Assembly (NCBI GenBank): GCA_947846985.1
Contig: CANTUZ010000014.1
Location: 7,922,738-7,986,737, forward strand
Length of the DNA stretch: 64,000 nt
Direction: 5' to 3'
Origin: Fratercula arctica
Taxonomy: Eukaryota; Chordata; Aves; Charadriiformes; Alcidae
Part shown: piece by piece, positions 30,605 to 41,102 of the stretch
Numbering within the stretch: position 1 is the first letter of the stretch
Layout: every line of letters begins with the position of its first letter
Made by a program: the position numbers and the translations under genes
The notes under the pieces: model-generated
The model's database searches: none
The model's input: the letters and a program-made list of their open reading frames with translations, nothing else
Told to the model about the DNA's origin: nothing

Positions 30605-31356
30605 GTTCGTCCAATAGGAGCGCGGCGCTGCCCGCCCGCCAGCCAATAGGCAGCCGGCTCTCGTTGCTAGGCAGCGCGGGGGTGCGGTAAGCACGCCGAG
30701 ACGGCCGCCGGGCTTCCGCCAATGGCGGCCGCGCCCGCCCCAGCCCGCCCGCGGCTCCGCCAATGGGAGGCGGATGGAACAACCTCCGGCCCGCCCCCCA
30801 GGCAGCCAATGAGAGCCGAGTCGCGCTCGCCCCGCCCTCCGCGCGGGAGCAGCCAGTGGGAAGTAAGCGCTTGCCCTGTGGGCCCGCCCCGGGGCTGACA
30901 GGCAGGGGAGCCAGCCAATAGAAGCCCAGAAGGGTTCTCGTCGCGATTGGCCAGAAGGCCGCGTGCGCCCGCCCTCTTCCTGTGTTAATCAAGAGGGCTC
31001 CCGGGGGCTGGCCCTAGCGGCGCGGGGGGAGGAGCCAAATCCCCTTCCAACCAATGATAAGCCGCGTTACAGCGTCATTTCCACTCTCGCCCAATGAGCG
31101 CCCGCTTTGCAAAGCGGGACTGAGCGGGATCCGGGCGAGAGAGGCGGGGGCCGGCCCGGAGGGGGCGCGTCAGCGCGGCACCCAATGGGGAGGCGCGTTA
31201 CAGGCGGCGGCGGGGCGGCGGGCCAATGGCGGCGCGCCTTGCAGAGCGGCGCGGGCCGGGGAGGGGAGGAGGGTGTTGGCGTGCCATTTTGAGCCGGGCC
31301 CCGTCGGCGGCGCCCTCGATGGCCGGGCGGCGGCGGCGGCGCTGAGCGGCGGGGCC
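30605..31356 (+). promoter_or_regulatory. HNRNPUL1: HNRNPUL1 CpG promoter with 11 CCAAT boxes
   Basis: CCAAT occurs at 30611, 30643, 30719, 30760, 30806, 30915, 31051, 31091, 31182 and 31223, and inverted (ATTGG) at 30946. CCAAT is the NF-Y recognition core. Several spacings are 40 to 46 bp or 32 bp, close to whole helical turns. Minisatellites stop here, and the region is CpG-rich up to the start codon at 31357. Confidence 0.8.
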
Positions 31357-31531
31357 ATGGACGTGAGGCGGCTACGGGTCAACGAGCTGAAGGAGGAGCT
31401 GGGCCGGCGGGGCCTGGACACCCGAGGCCTTAAGGCCGAGCTGGCCGAGCGGCTGCAGGCGGCGCTGGAGGCGGAGGAGGCCCGGAGGGGGCCCGGAGGG
31501 GCCGGCGGGGACCCGGCCCCCGACGGACACT
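31357..31531 (+). CDS. HNRNPUL1: HNRNPUL1 exon 1: SAP domain
   Basis: [19 protein letters not shown] then [19 protein letters not shown]: a SAP DNA-binding helix-extended loop-helix. The acidic stretch that follows in human is replaced by a short Gly/Pro-rich segment ending PAPDGH. Confidence 0.97.
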
Positions 31532-34500
31532 GTAAGGGCCGTGGGGCGGGGCGGGTCCCTTCCCTGCTCCCCAGCCCCTCTGGTGGCCCCCGGTGGGGCC
31601 TGGTTTCGCCCCTTCCCTCCAGGGGTCTCGTCCCCCGCTTCCGTGAGGGGGGACTGTGCCCCCGGTCCCCCCTTCCCTGAGGGGTCTGCGCCCCCCCCCC
31701 TTCCCCTTCCCTGAGGGGTCTGCGCCCCCCCCCCCCCCTTCCCCCTTCCCTGAGGGGGTCTGCGCCCCCCCCCCCCCCTTCCCCTTCCCTGAGGGGGTCT
31801 GCGCCCCCCCCCCCCTTCACCCTTCCCTGAGGGGTCTGCGCCCCCCCCCCCCCCTTCCCCCTTCCCTGAGGGGTCTGCGCCCCTTCCCCCTTCCCTGAGG
31901 GGGTCTGCGCCCCCCCCCCCCCTTCCCCTTCCCTGAGGGGTCTGCGCCCCCCCTGCCCCGCTCCCCTCCTTTCCTGAGGGGACTGGCCCCCCCGGTGTCC
32001 CCTTAGCTCCCCCCCTTCCCTGAAGGGATTGTGCCCCCCGGTGTCCCCCCTGGTTCCCCCCTTCCCTGAGGGGCCCCCCCCCCCCTCCGTGTCCCCCCGG
32101 CCCCTCCCCGGTGCCGTGTCCCCTCCCGGTCCCCCCCTATTTCCTGAGGGGCCCTCTCTGTCCCACCCCCCCCCCCCCGTCTGCCCCTTCCCTGAGGCTT
32201 CCCCCAGTTCCCCAAGGGCCTGATCCACCCCTTCACTGTCCCTCAGGGTCCCTGTCACCTTGCCCCCCCCTCACCCCTTCTGTCAGCTGGGGTCCCCCTC
32301 CCTGGGGGTGTCTGTGTCCCATTTCCCCCCCCAGGTCCCTCCAGTGTCCCCAGTTGTGGCCCCCCCCCCCCTCCCCCAACAGCAGCTTCACTTTCCTCAG
32401 AGCTGCTGGGGAGAAGCAGTGCCCCCCCCCCCCCATCGATGTGTCCCATCCCCATGACTCCAGTGGGGGGGGGTTCATCTGCCAAGGGATGGGACCCCCA
32501 CCCTGGGGAGCAGCTCCCTGTCATGGCTGTGTCGTTCCCCCCCCCCAAATTCAGGGTGACCCCACGAGCGGGACACCCTCCTCCCCATGGGGGCCACTGG
32601 CGCTCCCCCCCCCTTTCCGCGAATAAACCACTAACATTTAATTTATTTCCTGATTTCCCGCTTCCCCCCCCACACACTTTTTTTGGAAGATGGCGTCGAC
32701 AACAACAGCCACGCCAGCGAGCCCCAGGGCTACCAGCCCTACGAGCCCCCAGGCCTCAAGCCTGACGCCGAACCGGGCTACGAGAGGAGAGCTTTGGACC
32801 AAGACCCCCCCGTCCTGCACCAAGGTAGGGGCCGGGGGGGGGGGCCACCGGCGGCACCGCGGCTGTGCCAGCCCCGGCTCCCTCCCTTCCCATTCCCTTC
32901 TCCCCCCCCACCCCACAGAGATGAAGCCGCCAGAATCGAAGCCGGAAGAACCCCCCGTTCCCCCTTACAACGTCCCCCCTCCTAATTACGCTCCCCCCAC
33001 CCCCCCTTATAACATCCCGCCCCCCCCCGACTTACAACGCGCCCCCCCCGGCTGGTTACGGGCCGCCACCGGCCGCTTACACCGCTCCCGCTTACACCCC
33101 TCCCGCTTACGCCCCCCAGGCTCCCGGTTACACGGCGCCCCCCGCCCCCTACAGCACCCCCCCGGCCTACAGCACCCCCCCGCCCACCTACAGCACCCCC
33201 CCGACCTACAACGCGCCCCCCGCCCCCTACAGCACCCCCGGCCCCCCCCCTTACAACCCTCCCCCGGGGGGTTACAACGCGCCGGACCCCGCTCGGCCGC
33301 CGCCGCAGCCCCGCAAACGGCCCTACGAGGAGCAACGGGGACGGGGTTACTACGAGCACCGCGAGGACAAGAGGTGGGGACCCCCCCTCCCCTCAAAAAC
33401 CCAACACCCCAAAACTTAACTCCCCCCCCCACCTCTAAAATTTAGCCCTCCCTCTTCCCCCCCCCCCCCTCCTCCCCCAAAAACCAGGGGCCGCTCGCCG
33501 CAGCCGCCCGCTGAGGACGAGGAGGAGGATTTTGACGACACGCTGGTGGCCGTGGACACTTGTGAGTGCCCCCGAAGCGCCGGGGGTGGGGGGGGGGGAC
33601 ACACACGACGACACCCCCAATTTGGGGATGGCTAATTTCCCTCTTCCCCCCTCCCAAAATTATCCTGCAGATAATTGCGACCTGCATTTCAAAGTGGCGC
33701 GGGACCGGTACAGCGGTTACCCCCTCACCATCGAGGGTTTCGCCTACCTCTGGTCGGGCGCTCGCGCCACCTACGGCGCGCGGCAGGGCCGCGTCTGCTA
33801 CGAGATGAAGGTGACAAACCCCCCCCCCCGCGTCCCTTTGTCACCTCTGTGTGTCCCCCCCCCCGCCAACCGCCTCCTTTCTCCGCAGGTTAACGAGGAA
33901 ATCTCCGTCAAACACTTGCCCTCCACCGAGCCGGACCCTCACGTGGTGCGGGTGGGCTGGTCGCTGGACTCCTGCAGCACCCAGCTGGGTAAGGCGGGGG
34001 GTTGGGGGGGGTTTGGGGGGCTTCTCCCCCCCCGACCTGAGTTATTTAACCCCCCCCCACCCCACCCCCGCAGGCGAGGAACCCTTTTCCTACGGTTACG
34101 GCGGCACCGGCAAGAAGTCGACCAACTGCAAATTCGAAAACTACGGGGAAACCTTCGCCGAAAACGACGTCATCGCTTGCCTGGTGGTGGGTGGCAGCAT
34201 CACCGCGTCCTCTGCGTGCGTCCCCCTCCCCTTCCGTGGCGTCCCCCGTTCCTCGAGGGTCACGCTGCTGTCCCGTCGTGTCCCCCCCGCCCCCCCGCAG
34301 GATTTCGAGTGCGGGGAGGAGGTGGAGATGTCCTTCATGAAGAACGGCAAATGGCTGGGGGTGGCGTATCGGGTGCGGAAGGAGGTTTTGGGCGGCCGGG
34401 CCCTTTTCCCCCACGTCCTGGTGAAAAACTGCGCCATCGAATTCAACTTCGGGCAACGAGAAGAGACTTATTTTTCCGTCCCCCCCGGTTTTACCTTCAT

Positions 34501-37500
34501 CCAACACCTGCCCCTCGCCGACCGCGTCCGCGGCACCCTCGGCCCCAAGAGCAAAGCGGAGTGTGAGGTGCGAAAAGCGGGGGGACGGGGGGGGGGGACG
34601 ACACAGGGGGGACGGTGGCACCGCGCCCCGGCGGTGACGAAAAGGGACGGCGTCTCCTCCCAGATCCTGATGATGGTGGGTTTGCCGGCCGCCGGCAAGA
34701 CGACGTGGGCCGTCAAACACGCCGCCGCCAACCCCTCCAAGAAGTACAACATCTTAGGGACCAACGCCATCATGGATAAAATGAGGGTAAGGCCTCACCC
34801 GTCGCACACCCCCACCCCCCCAAATGGCGTCACCGGGTGTTGTCACCGTGTCCCCCCCCCCCTCCCTTTCATTGCCAGGTGATGGGACTCCGGCGGCAGC
34901 GCAACTACGCGGGACGCTGGGACGTCCTCATCCAGCAGGCGACGCAGTGCCTCAACCGCCTCATCCAGATCGCCGCCCGCAAGAAACGCAACTACATCCT
35001 CGACCAGGTGCCGCATCCCCGCGCCCTCCCCGTGTCCCCATGTCCCCACATCCCCATGTCCTCGCCCCGTCTCCGCACTGTCCCCATGCCATCCCCGCGT
35101 CCCCATGTCCCCGCGCCGTCCCCCTGTCCCCACGCCGTCCCCGCGCCGTCCCCCTGTCCCTGCGCCGTCCCGGGGTCCCCCTGTCCCCACGTGCCCCTGT
35201 CCCCGCACCGTCCCCGCTTCCCCATGTCCCCATGTCTTGCCCCGTGGCCCTCGGTGGCCTCCGGGGGTTCTCGGTGTCCACCCGCGAGAATGCAGTGCCG
35301 TCCTCCAACCGGGGGTGGCAGCGGGGACGACCCGTGACATCCCGTGGCCGCCGCGTTTTGCCCCTGGTGTCCCCATGTCCCCTGTGTTTGGCCTCCGGCG
35401 TCCCCATGGCCTCCACATTTCGCCCCTGGCGTCCCCATCTCTCTCGGTGTCCCCCACATTTGGCCCCCTCTGTCCCCATGTCCCCTGTGTTTGGCTCTTG
35501 GTGTCCCCGTATCCCCCGCATTTGACCCCTGGCGTCCCCATCTCTCTCGGTGTCCCCGTGTCCCCCATGTTTGGCCCCCAGCGTCTTCGGCGTCCCCGTG
35601 TCCCCTGCAGTTGGTTCCTGGCATCCTTCAGTGTCCCCATGTCCCCTGCGCTTGGCTCCCGGTGTCCCCTGGCCACCCCACATCCTCCTCGGTGTCCCCC
35701 CATGTCCCCTGCTGCGTCTCATCCCCCCCACAGTGTCCCCTCGGTGTCCCCCCGTGTCCCCTCGGTGTCCCCCCATGTCCCCTGCTGCGTCTCCATCCCC
35801 CCCCCCCATGTCCCCTCGGTGTCCCCCCATGTCCCCCGCTGTGTCTCGCCCCCCCCGGCGTCCCCCACCTCCCTCGGTGTCCCCATGTGCAGGTGCCTGA
35901 CCCAAACCCCTGGGGGCCGCCTCCGGTGCCACCCGCTGTCCCCAAGGCTCACGGCGTCCCCTTCCTCTTCCCACTAAAACCCTCTATTTAGGAGCCCAAA
36001 ACAGCCCCTTTTCCCCCCGAAAGGGCGGGAGGAGGGAGGAGGAAGGTCCCGAAGTGTGGAAAAAAACCCGTTTTCTGTGTTTTTCCCCCCGTTTCTTGCG
36101 GGCAGACCAACGTCTACGGCTCGGCCCAGCGCCGAAAAATGCGGCCCTTCGAGGGCTTCCAGCGCAAGGCCATCGTCATCTGCCCCCGCGACCAGGACCT
36201 GCGCGACCGCACCGTCCGACGCACCGACGAGGAGGGCAAGGACGTCCCCGACCACGCCGTGCTGGAGATGAAAGGTGCGGGGGGGGGGGCTGGGGGGGGC
36301 TGGGGGGGCCCGATCCCCGCGGCGGCTTTTTGGGGGGGGTGGGTATGGGGGGGACACACCGTTTTGGCGCGACTGGGTGGTGGCGATGGGGGGGGGGGGG
36401 ATGGCGGCCGCCGGGACCGGCGTCTCCTCAGGGAGGGGGGTGAGGGGGCGGGTGAAGGGATGGGGGGGGGGAGGGGGGGGGGGGGAGGGGGGGGGGGGGG
36501 GGGGGGGGGGGTGATGGAGAACTGGGTGGAAGAGCTCAGAGGGCCGCGATGGCGGGCACAGAGCCGGGTTGGGGGTCGGCGACGAGCGAGTCTAGTTAGA
36601 CCCAGTTAGCCCCCCGGGGACCCCAGTTAGCTCCCGGGGACCCCAATTAGCGTGATGGGGACCCCAATTAGTCCCCCAGGACCCCAATTAGGGTGATGGG
36701 GACCCCAATTAGTGCCACGAGGACCCCAATTAGCTCCCGGGGACCTCAATTAGCGTGATGGGGACCCCACTTAGCGCCACAGGACCCCAATTAGGGTGAT
36801 GGGGACCCCCAGTTAGCCCCCCTGGACCCCAATTAGGGTGATGGGGACCCCCAGTTAGCCCCCCTGGACCCCAATTAGGGTGATGGGGACCCCCAGTTAG
36901 CCCCCCTGGACCCCAATTAGGGTGATGGGGAGCCGGCCACTTAGTGTGATGGGGACCCAATTAGCCCCCCTGGCCCCAATTAGTGCCACTAGGACCCAAT
37001 TAAGGTGATGGGGACCCCAATTAGCCCCCCTGGACCCCAATGAGCCCCTCCCGAGCCTGTTCTAGGAGGGACTCGGCTCTTCCTCCCCTCCCCCCCCCCC
37101 CCCCCCCGACGTGTCCCCCCCCCCGTGTCCCCCCCCCGACGGTTGTCCCCCCCCCCCCCGACGTGTCCCCCCCCCCCCGACGTGTGTCCCCCCCCCCCGA
37201 CGTGTTCCCCCCCCCCCGCGTGCCCCCCCCCCCGACGTGTGTGTCCCCCCCCCCCGACGTGTGTCCCCCCCCCGACGTGTGTGTCCCCCCCCCCCCGACG
37301 TGGTGTCCCCCCCCCCCGACGTGTGTGTCCCCCCCCCCGACGTGTGTGTCCCCCCCCCCGACGTGTTGTCCCGACCCCCCCCGCACTTGTGTCCCCCTCC
37401 CCCCGACGTTTCCCCCCCCCCAACTGTCTCTCCCCAACTTCCCCCCCCCGCCGTTCCCCCCTTCCCCCCCCGCAGCCAACTTCTCGCTGCCGGAGGCGGG

Positions 37501-39595
37501 GGAGTTCCTGGACGCGGTGCTGTTCGTGGAGCTGCAGCGGGAGGAGGCGGCGGCGCTGGTGCGGCGCTACAACGAGGAGGGCCGAAACGCCGGCCCCCCC
37601 CCGGAGAAGACGCTTCGAGGCGGGGGGGGGGCCGGGGGATGGGGGCGGGGGGGGCACGGGAGGACGCCCCCCGGCTTTTCGGGGACGGGGGGGGTTCCAA
37701 CGCGGCGGTGGCGGGCGGCACGGCCCCAGCCCGGGGCGGCTTCCAGAACCGCGGCGGCGGGCTTCCGCGGGGGCAACGGCGGCACCGGAGCAGGTAGGAC
37801 ATGCGCCCCCCCCCCGCCTTTCCCCCCCCCCCCTTCCTCCCCCCCCCCTTCCCCCCCCCCCTCTTTCCCCCTCCCTTCTTTCCCCCCCCCCTCTTTCCCC
37901 CCCCCCTCTTTCCCCCCCCCTCTTTTCCCCCCCCCTCTTTCCCCCCCCTCTTTTCCCCCCCCCTCTTTTCCCCCCCCCCTCTTTCCCCCCCCCTCTTTTC
38001 CCCCCCCCTCTTTTCCCCCCCCCTCTTTTTCCCCCCCCCCCTCTTTTCCCCCCCCCCTCTTTTTCCCCCCCCCTCTTTTCCCCCCCCCTCTTTTTCCCCC
38101 TCCCTCTTTTTCCCCCCCCCTCTTTTTCCCCCCCCCTCTTTTTTCTTCCCCCCCCCCTCTTTTTTCCCCCCCCCTCCTGCTTGCCCCCCCCCCCTCTATG
38201 CACCCACCCTCTATGCCCCCACCCTCTATGCACCCACCCTCTATGCCCCCCCCCCTCTTTGCCCCCCCCCCTCTTTTTGCCCCCCCCCCTCTTTGCCCCC
38301 ACCCCCTCTTTGCCCCCCCCCCCCTTTGCCCCCCCCCCCTCTTTGCCCCCCCCCCCTCTTTGTGCCCCCCCCTCTTTGTTGCCCCCCCCCCTCTTTGCCC
38401 CCCCCCTCTTTGCCCCCCCCCCCTCTTGCCCCCCCCCCCTTTTGCCCCCCCCTCTTGCCCCCCCCCCCTCTTTGTGCCCCCCCCCCTTTCCCCCTGTGCC
38501 CCCCCCCGGGCTGCCCCCCCCTCCTCTGTTTGTGTCATGTTGTGTCATGTTTGTCCCCCCCCTCCCCCAGGATTCCACCGGGGCACTTACACCCCCCCTC
38601 GCTGGGCCACCAACAACCGCGACTCGGCCACCACCAACCGGGGGGGCTACAACCGCACCCCCCAACCGGCCCCCACCTACAGCCCCCCCCGCGCCAACAC
38701 CGGGGGCTACAAAACCACCACCGGGGCCACCACCGCCCCCCCCAGCTACCAGGGCCAGCAGGTACCCCCCCCCCCCCCCTTTGGGGGGCCCCCCCAGCAC
38801 CCAGCCCCCACTTCTGACGCCCCCCCCCCATCCCCCCCCCAGGGTGGCTACGGCCAAGGTGGCTACAACCCCCCCAGTTACGGCTACGGAGGCTACGGGG
38901 GCTACGGGCAGAGCTACCCCCAGGGCCCCCCCCCCCAGCGGGCAGAGCTACGGGCAGAGCTACGGGCAGTACCAGCAGGTGCCGTTTTGGGGGGAAAAAC
39001 CCCGGTTTGGGGATTTTGGGGGGGAGGGAAAATGCCGGGTTTTGGGCGGGGGGGAGAGGGTGTTGGGGGGAAATTCCGGGGTTTTGGGGAGGGGGAAATG
39101 CCGATTTTGGGGGGGAAAGTGTCCGTTTTGGGAGGGCGGGGAGGGAGTTTTGGGGTGAAACTCCTGGGTTTTGGGGAGGAGGGGGATGGGATTTGGGGGA
39201 GGGAAATGCCCATTTTTGGAGGAAGGGGATGGGATTTTGGGTGGGAAAATGCCAGTTTTGGGAGGACGGGGATGGGATTTTGGGTGGGGAAAATGCCAGT
39301 TTTGGGAGGACAGGGATGGGATTTAGGGTGAAAAACTCCCTTTTTGGGTGGAAAAGTCCATTTTTGGGAGAGTGGGGATGGGATTTGGGGTGGAAAAGCC
39401 CCTTTTTGGGTGGAAAACCCCTGTTTTGGGGAGGAGGAGCCCCTTTTTTGGGATGATTGAGATGGGATTTGGGGTGAAAACCGTCCTTTTTGCTGGAAAA
39501 GCCCCTTTTTGGGAGGGAGAGGATGGGGTTTGGGGTGGAAAAACTCCCATTTGGGGGCAATTTGAGGAAGGGGATTTTGGGGCGGAAACGCTCAT

Positions 39596-39630
<35 letters not shown>

Positions 39631-39874
39631 GGGAGGGCAAAACCTGGGTTTTTAGAGGAGGGGGGGGGGATTTTGGGGGGGGAACCCACCCCCTTTTCTC
39701 AAAGTTTGGGGGGTGGGGGGGGGGATGGGGGGGTCCTCACCCCCTTCCCCCCCCCCCTCCCAGTATGCCCAGTGGAACCAGTACTACCAGCAGCAGGGCC
39801 CCTGGCCCCCCTACTACAGCACCTACGACTACGGGGGCTACGGCAGCTCCCAGGGGGGGGCCAGCGCCCAGTGA
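31357..39874 (+). CDS. HNRNPUL1: HNRNPUL1, heterogeneous nuclear ribonucleoprotein U-like 1
   Basis: Nuclear RNA-binding protein of transcription, mRNA metabolism and DNA end-resection responses. Fifteen coding exons: 31357-31531, 32690-32824, 32919-33373, 33488-33561, 33671-33810, 33889-33988, 34074-34186, 34301-34567, 34664-34786, 34879-35007, 36106-36274, 37476-37793, 38571-38761, 38843-38978, 39764-39874. Domain order: SAP, Pro/Tyr-rich insert, SPRY, P-loop polynucleotide-kinase-like domain, RGG segment, Tyr/Gly/Gln-rich tail. Start [19 protein letters not shown] matches human almost exactly; stop TGA at 39872. Exon phases agree except in exons 3 and 14 (one base off in C runs) and inside exon 12 (an extra A in GAGAAGACGCTTC plus a compensating change). 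It follows AXL directly on the same strand, as in human. Confidence 0.97.
31660..32000 (+). repeat. CTTCCCTGAGGGGTCTGCGCC array, HNRNPUL1 intron 1
   Basis: About eight 38-50 bp units of CCTTCCCTGAGGGG(G)TCTGCGCC plus a C run. Beyond 32000 the unit decays; 32230-32690 is mostly unique. Confidence 0.8.
32622..32627 (+). promoter_or_regulatory. Intronic poly(A) signal in HNRNPUL1 intron 1
   Basis: A perfect AATAAA within a non-repetitive, comparatively AT-rich 400-bp stretch (32230-32690) ahead of exon 2. Use would truncate the mRNA after the SAP exon. Chance occurrence is possible. Confidence 0.3.
32690..33373 (+). CDS. HNRNPUL1: HNRNPUL1 exons 2-3: linker with expanded Pro/Tyr repeat
   Basis: Exon 2 encodes [20 protein letters not shown] and [10 protein letters not shown]. 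Exon 3 (32919-33373) encodes [11 protein letters not shown] and then about 110 residues dominated by YxxPP units such as [15 protein letters not shown] and TYSTPP, ending [20 protein letters not shown]. Human has only a short non-repetitive linker before RKRPYEENRGRGYFEHRED. A C-run (GCCCCCCCCCGAC) is off by one base; adjacent frames restore TYNAPP. Confidence 0.9.
33488..34567 (+). CDS. HNRNPUL1: HNRNPUL1 exons 4-8: SPRY domain
   Basis: Five in-frame exons run from [10 protein letters not shown] and the acidic [20 protein letters not shown] through [100 protein letters not shown] to GPKSKAECE. This is the SPRY fold of the hnRNP U family. Confidence 0.96.
34664..36274 (+). CDS. HNRNPUL1: HNRNPUL1 exons 9-11: P-loop nucleotide-binding domain
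   Basis: [20 protein letters not shown] carries the Walker A motif (GLPAAGKTT). The following exons read [40 protein letters not shown] and [20 protein letters not shown], a polynucleotide-kinase-like module of hnRNP U proteins. All three exons are in frame. The 1.1-kb intron 35008-36105 is C-rich repeat. Confidence 0.96.
35010..35890 (+). repeat. TGTCCCCATGTCCCC-type repeats, HNRNPUL1 intron 10
   Basis: C-rich repeat, with a looser ~60-bp period at 35340-35640 (units ending TTTGGCCCC or TTTGGCTC). No exon is visible between 35008 and 36105. Confidence 0.65.
36590..37050 (+). repeat. ACCCCAATTAGGGTGATGGGG array, HNRNPUL1 intron 11
   Basis: Roughly 25-55 bp units of GGACCCCAATTAG(C/G) with GTGATGGGG, about 15 copies; unusually AT-containing for this window. 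Confidence 0.8.
37095..37450 (+). repeat. CCCCCCCGACGTGTGTC array, HNRNPUL1 intron 11
   Basis: More than ten 18-23 bp units, each with a C run and GACGTGT. It lies about 100-150 bp before the exon 12 acceptor. Confidence 0.8.
37476..37793 (+). CDS. HNRNPUL1: HNRNPUL1 exon 12: end of P-loop domain and RGG segment
   Basis: [20 protein letters not shown] and [18 protein letters not shown] are in frame. An extra A then moves the frame, and [29 protein letters not shown] and FRGGNGG are found piecewise in the three frames. Total exon length keeps the outer phase. Confidence 0.88.
37800..38520 (+). repeat. CCCCCCCCTCTTTT polypyrimidine array, HNRNPUL1 intron 12
   Basis: About 700 nt almost purely pyrimidine, 13-17 bp units of C7-10 and CTCTTT, changing to CTCTTTGCCCCC after 38190. 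Confidence 0.85.
38571..39874 (+). CDS. HNRNPUL1: HNRNPUL1 exons 13-15: Tyr/Gly/Gln-rich C terminus
   Basis: [54 protein letters not shown] and [13 protein letters not shown] form a prion-like low-complexity tail. The last exon reads [18 protein letters not shown] and ends SAQ-TGA. An 11-C run in exon 14 is one base too long for the frame. Confidence 0.92.
39000..39600 (+). repeat. TTTTGGGAGGACGGGGATGGGA array, HNRNPUL1 intron 14
   Basis: Units of 45-60 bp with GGGATTTTGGGTGGAAAA and CCATTTTTGGGAG; G/T-rich on the coding strand. Confidence 0.75.
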
Positions 39875-39921
39875 CACCCCAACCCCCTCCCCCCCCCAGC
39901 TCTGTGTGTGTGTGTGTCCCC

Positions 39922-39953
<32 letters not shown>

Positions 39954-40380
39954 GAAGTTGCAGTTTTTTTCTCTTTGTCTGTTAAAAAAAAAGAAAAAAA
40001 GAAAAAAAAAAAGATTATTTTTAACCTCGAAAGAGACTGGGATGGTCAATGTGTGTCGTGTCCGCCCCCCCCCGAGACACCCCCCCCCCCCCTTTCCCCT
40101 TTTAGGCTACATTTCTCCCCTTTTTTAAGCCAAAATTTCCTTCTTTCTGGGGCCACATTGCCCTTTTTGGGCCATTCCCCCCCCCCCCCCCCCCCCCCTT
40201 AAACCTGTTTTCTTTATTTTTCACGCCATTTTCAGTGTCTCCCCCCCCCCCCCCACCCCGGGAAATTTTTGGGGGGCCCCCCCTCTCTTCCCCCATCCAA
40301 GTGGGGAAGGGCCGCTTTACCGGAATTTTGCTTTCCCCCTTTTTTGGGGGGTTTTTACCAACCCGTCAGGGAAGGAAGGA

Positions 40381-40386
40381 AATAAA
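40381..40386 (+). terminator. HNRNPUL1: HNRNPUL1 poly(A) signal
   Basis: AATAAA about 500 bp after the stop codon, followed by A-rich sequence (40397-40450). The 3' UTR (39875 to ~40400) includes A-rich and C-rich tracts and an AAAGAAAAAA-type stretch near 39990. Confidence 0.75.
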
Positions 40387-40599
40387 ATAGAATTTAAAAA
40401 AAAAAACAAAAAAAACCAAAAAAAACCCAAAAAACAATACCAAAAAAAAAAGGCAAACGCCCCAAAACGCCGCCTGCCCCTCCCCGGTCTCGCCTTTCTC
40501 CGCCCCCGGCCCGTTTTTGGGGTGGATTTAGGGGGTTTTGGGGGTTATTGGAGGGGGGGAACCAAAGTGCCCCGGAACCTTCGGCGCGGGGTCGGTGTT

Positions 40600-40665
40600 T
40601 CCCCCGCCGCGCGCGATCCCGGAAATGACGTCAGGGCGGGACGCGGGGCGGCGGCGGGTGAGGTG
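40600..40665 (+). promoter_or_regulatory. CCDC97-side promoter with consensus CRE and ETS-like site
   Basis: TGACGTCA at 40626-40633 is a perfect CREB/ATF site, preceded by CCGGAAAT (ETS-like) and followed by a GC-rich exon-like stretch and a GTGAGG donor near 40655. It sits between the HNRNPUL1 3' end and the CCDC97 fragment. Confidence 0.55.
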
Positions 40666-40719
40666 GGGTCGCGTTGAAACGGGGCCGGGCGGTCCGGGGG
40701 GGGGGGGGGTCCCTCGGCG

Positions 40720-41065
40720 TCCCCCCCCCCTTTTCCTGGGAGAATTGGGGTCCCCTGAAATATCCTCCCCCCTTTCCCGAGGGAATTGGGGGTCCCCTGA
40801 AATGTCGTCCCCCCCCCGAGGCCTGTGGGGTGCCGTGAGGTGTGTGTCCCCCCTTTTCCTGAGAGAATTGGGGTCCCTGAGGGATGTGGGGTCCCCTGGG
40901 GGGGGTGGCCCCCCCCTTCTCTGAGACCTTTGGGGTCCCTTATGGGGTGTGTCCCCCCCTTTCCTGAGGGATTTGGGGTCCCCTGAGGTGCCCCCCCCCT
41001 TCCCTGAGGGATTTGGGGTCCCCTGGGGGGGTGCCCCCCCCCTTCCCTGAGCCCTTTGGGGTCCC
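40720..41065 (+). repeat. CCTGAGGGAATTGGGGTCCCC array
   Basis: About seven 45-60 bp units of CCTGAG(A/G)GA(A/T)TTGGGGTCCCCTG plus C runs, directly before the CCDC97-like exon. Confidence 0.75.
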
Positions 41066-41102
41066 CTTGTCCCCAGACAGAGACCCCCCACCCCCCCCGC
41101 AG

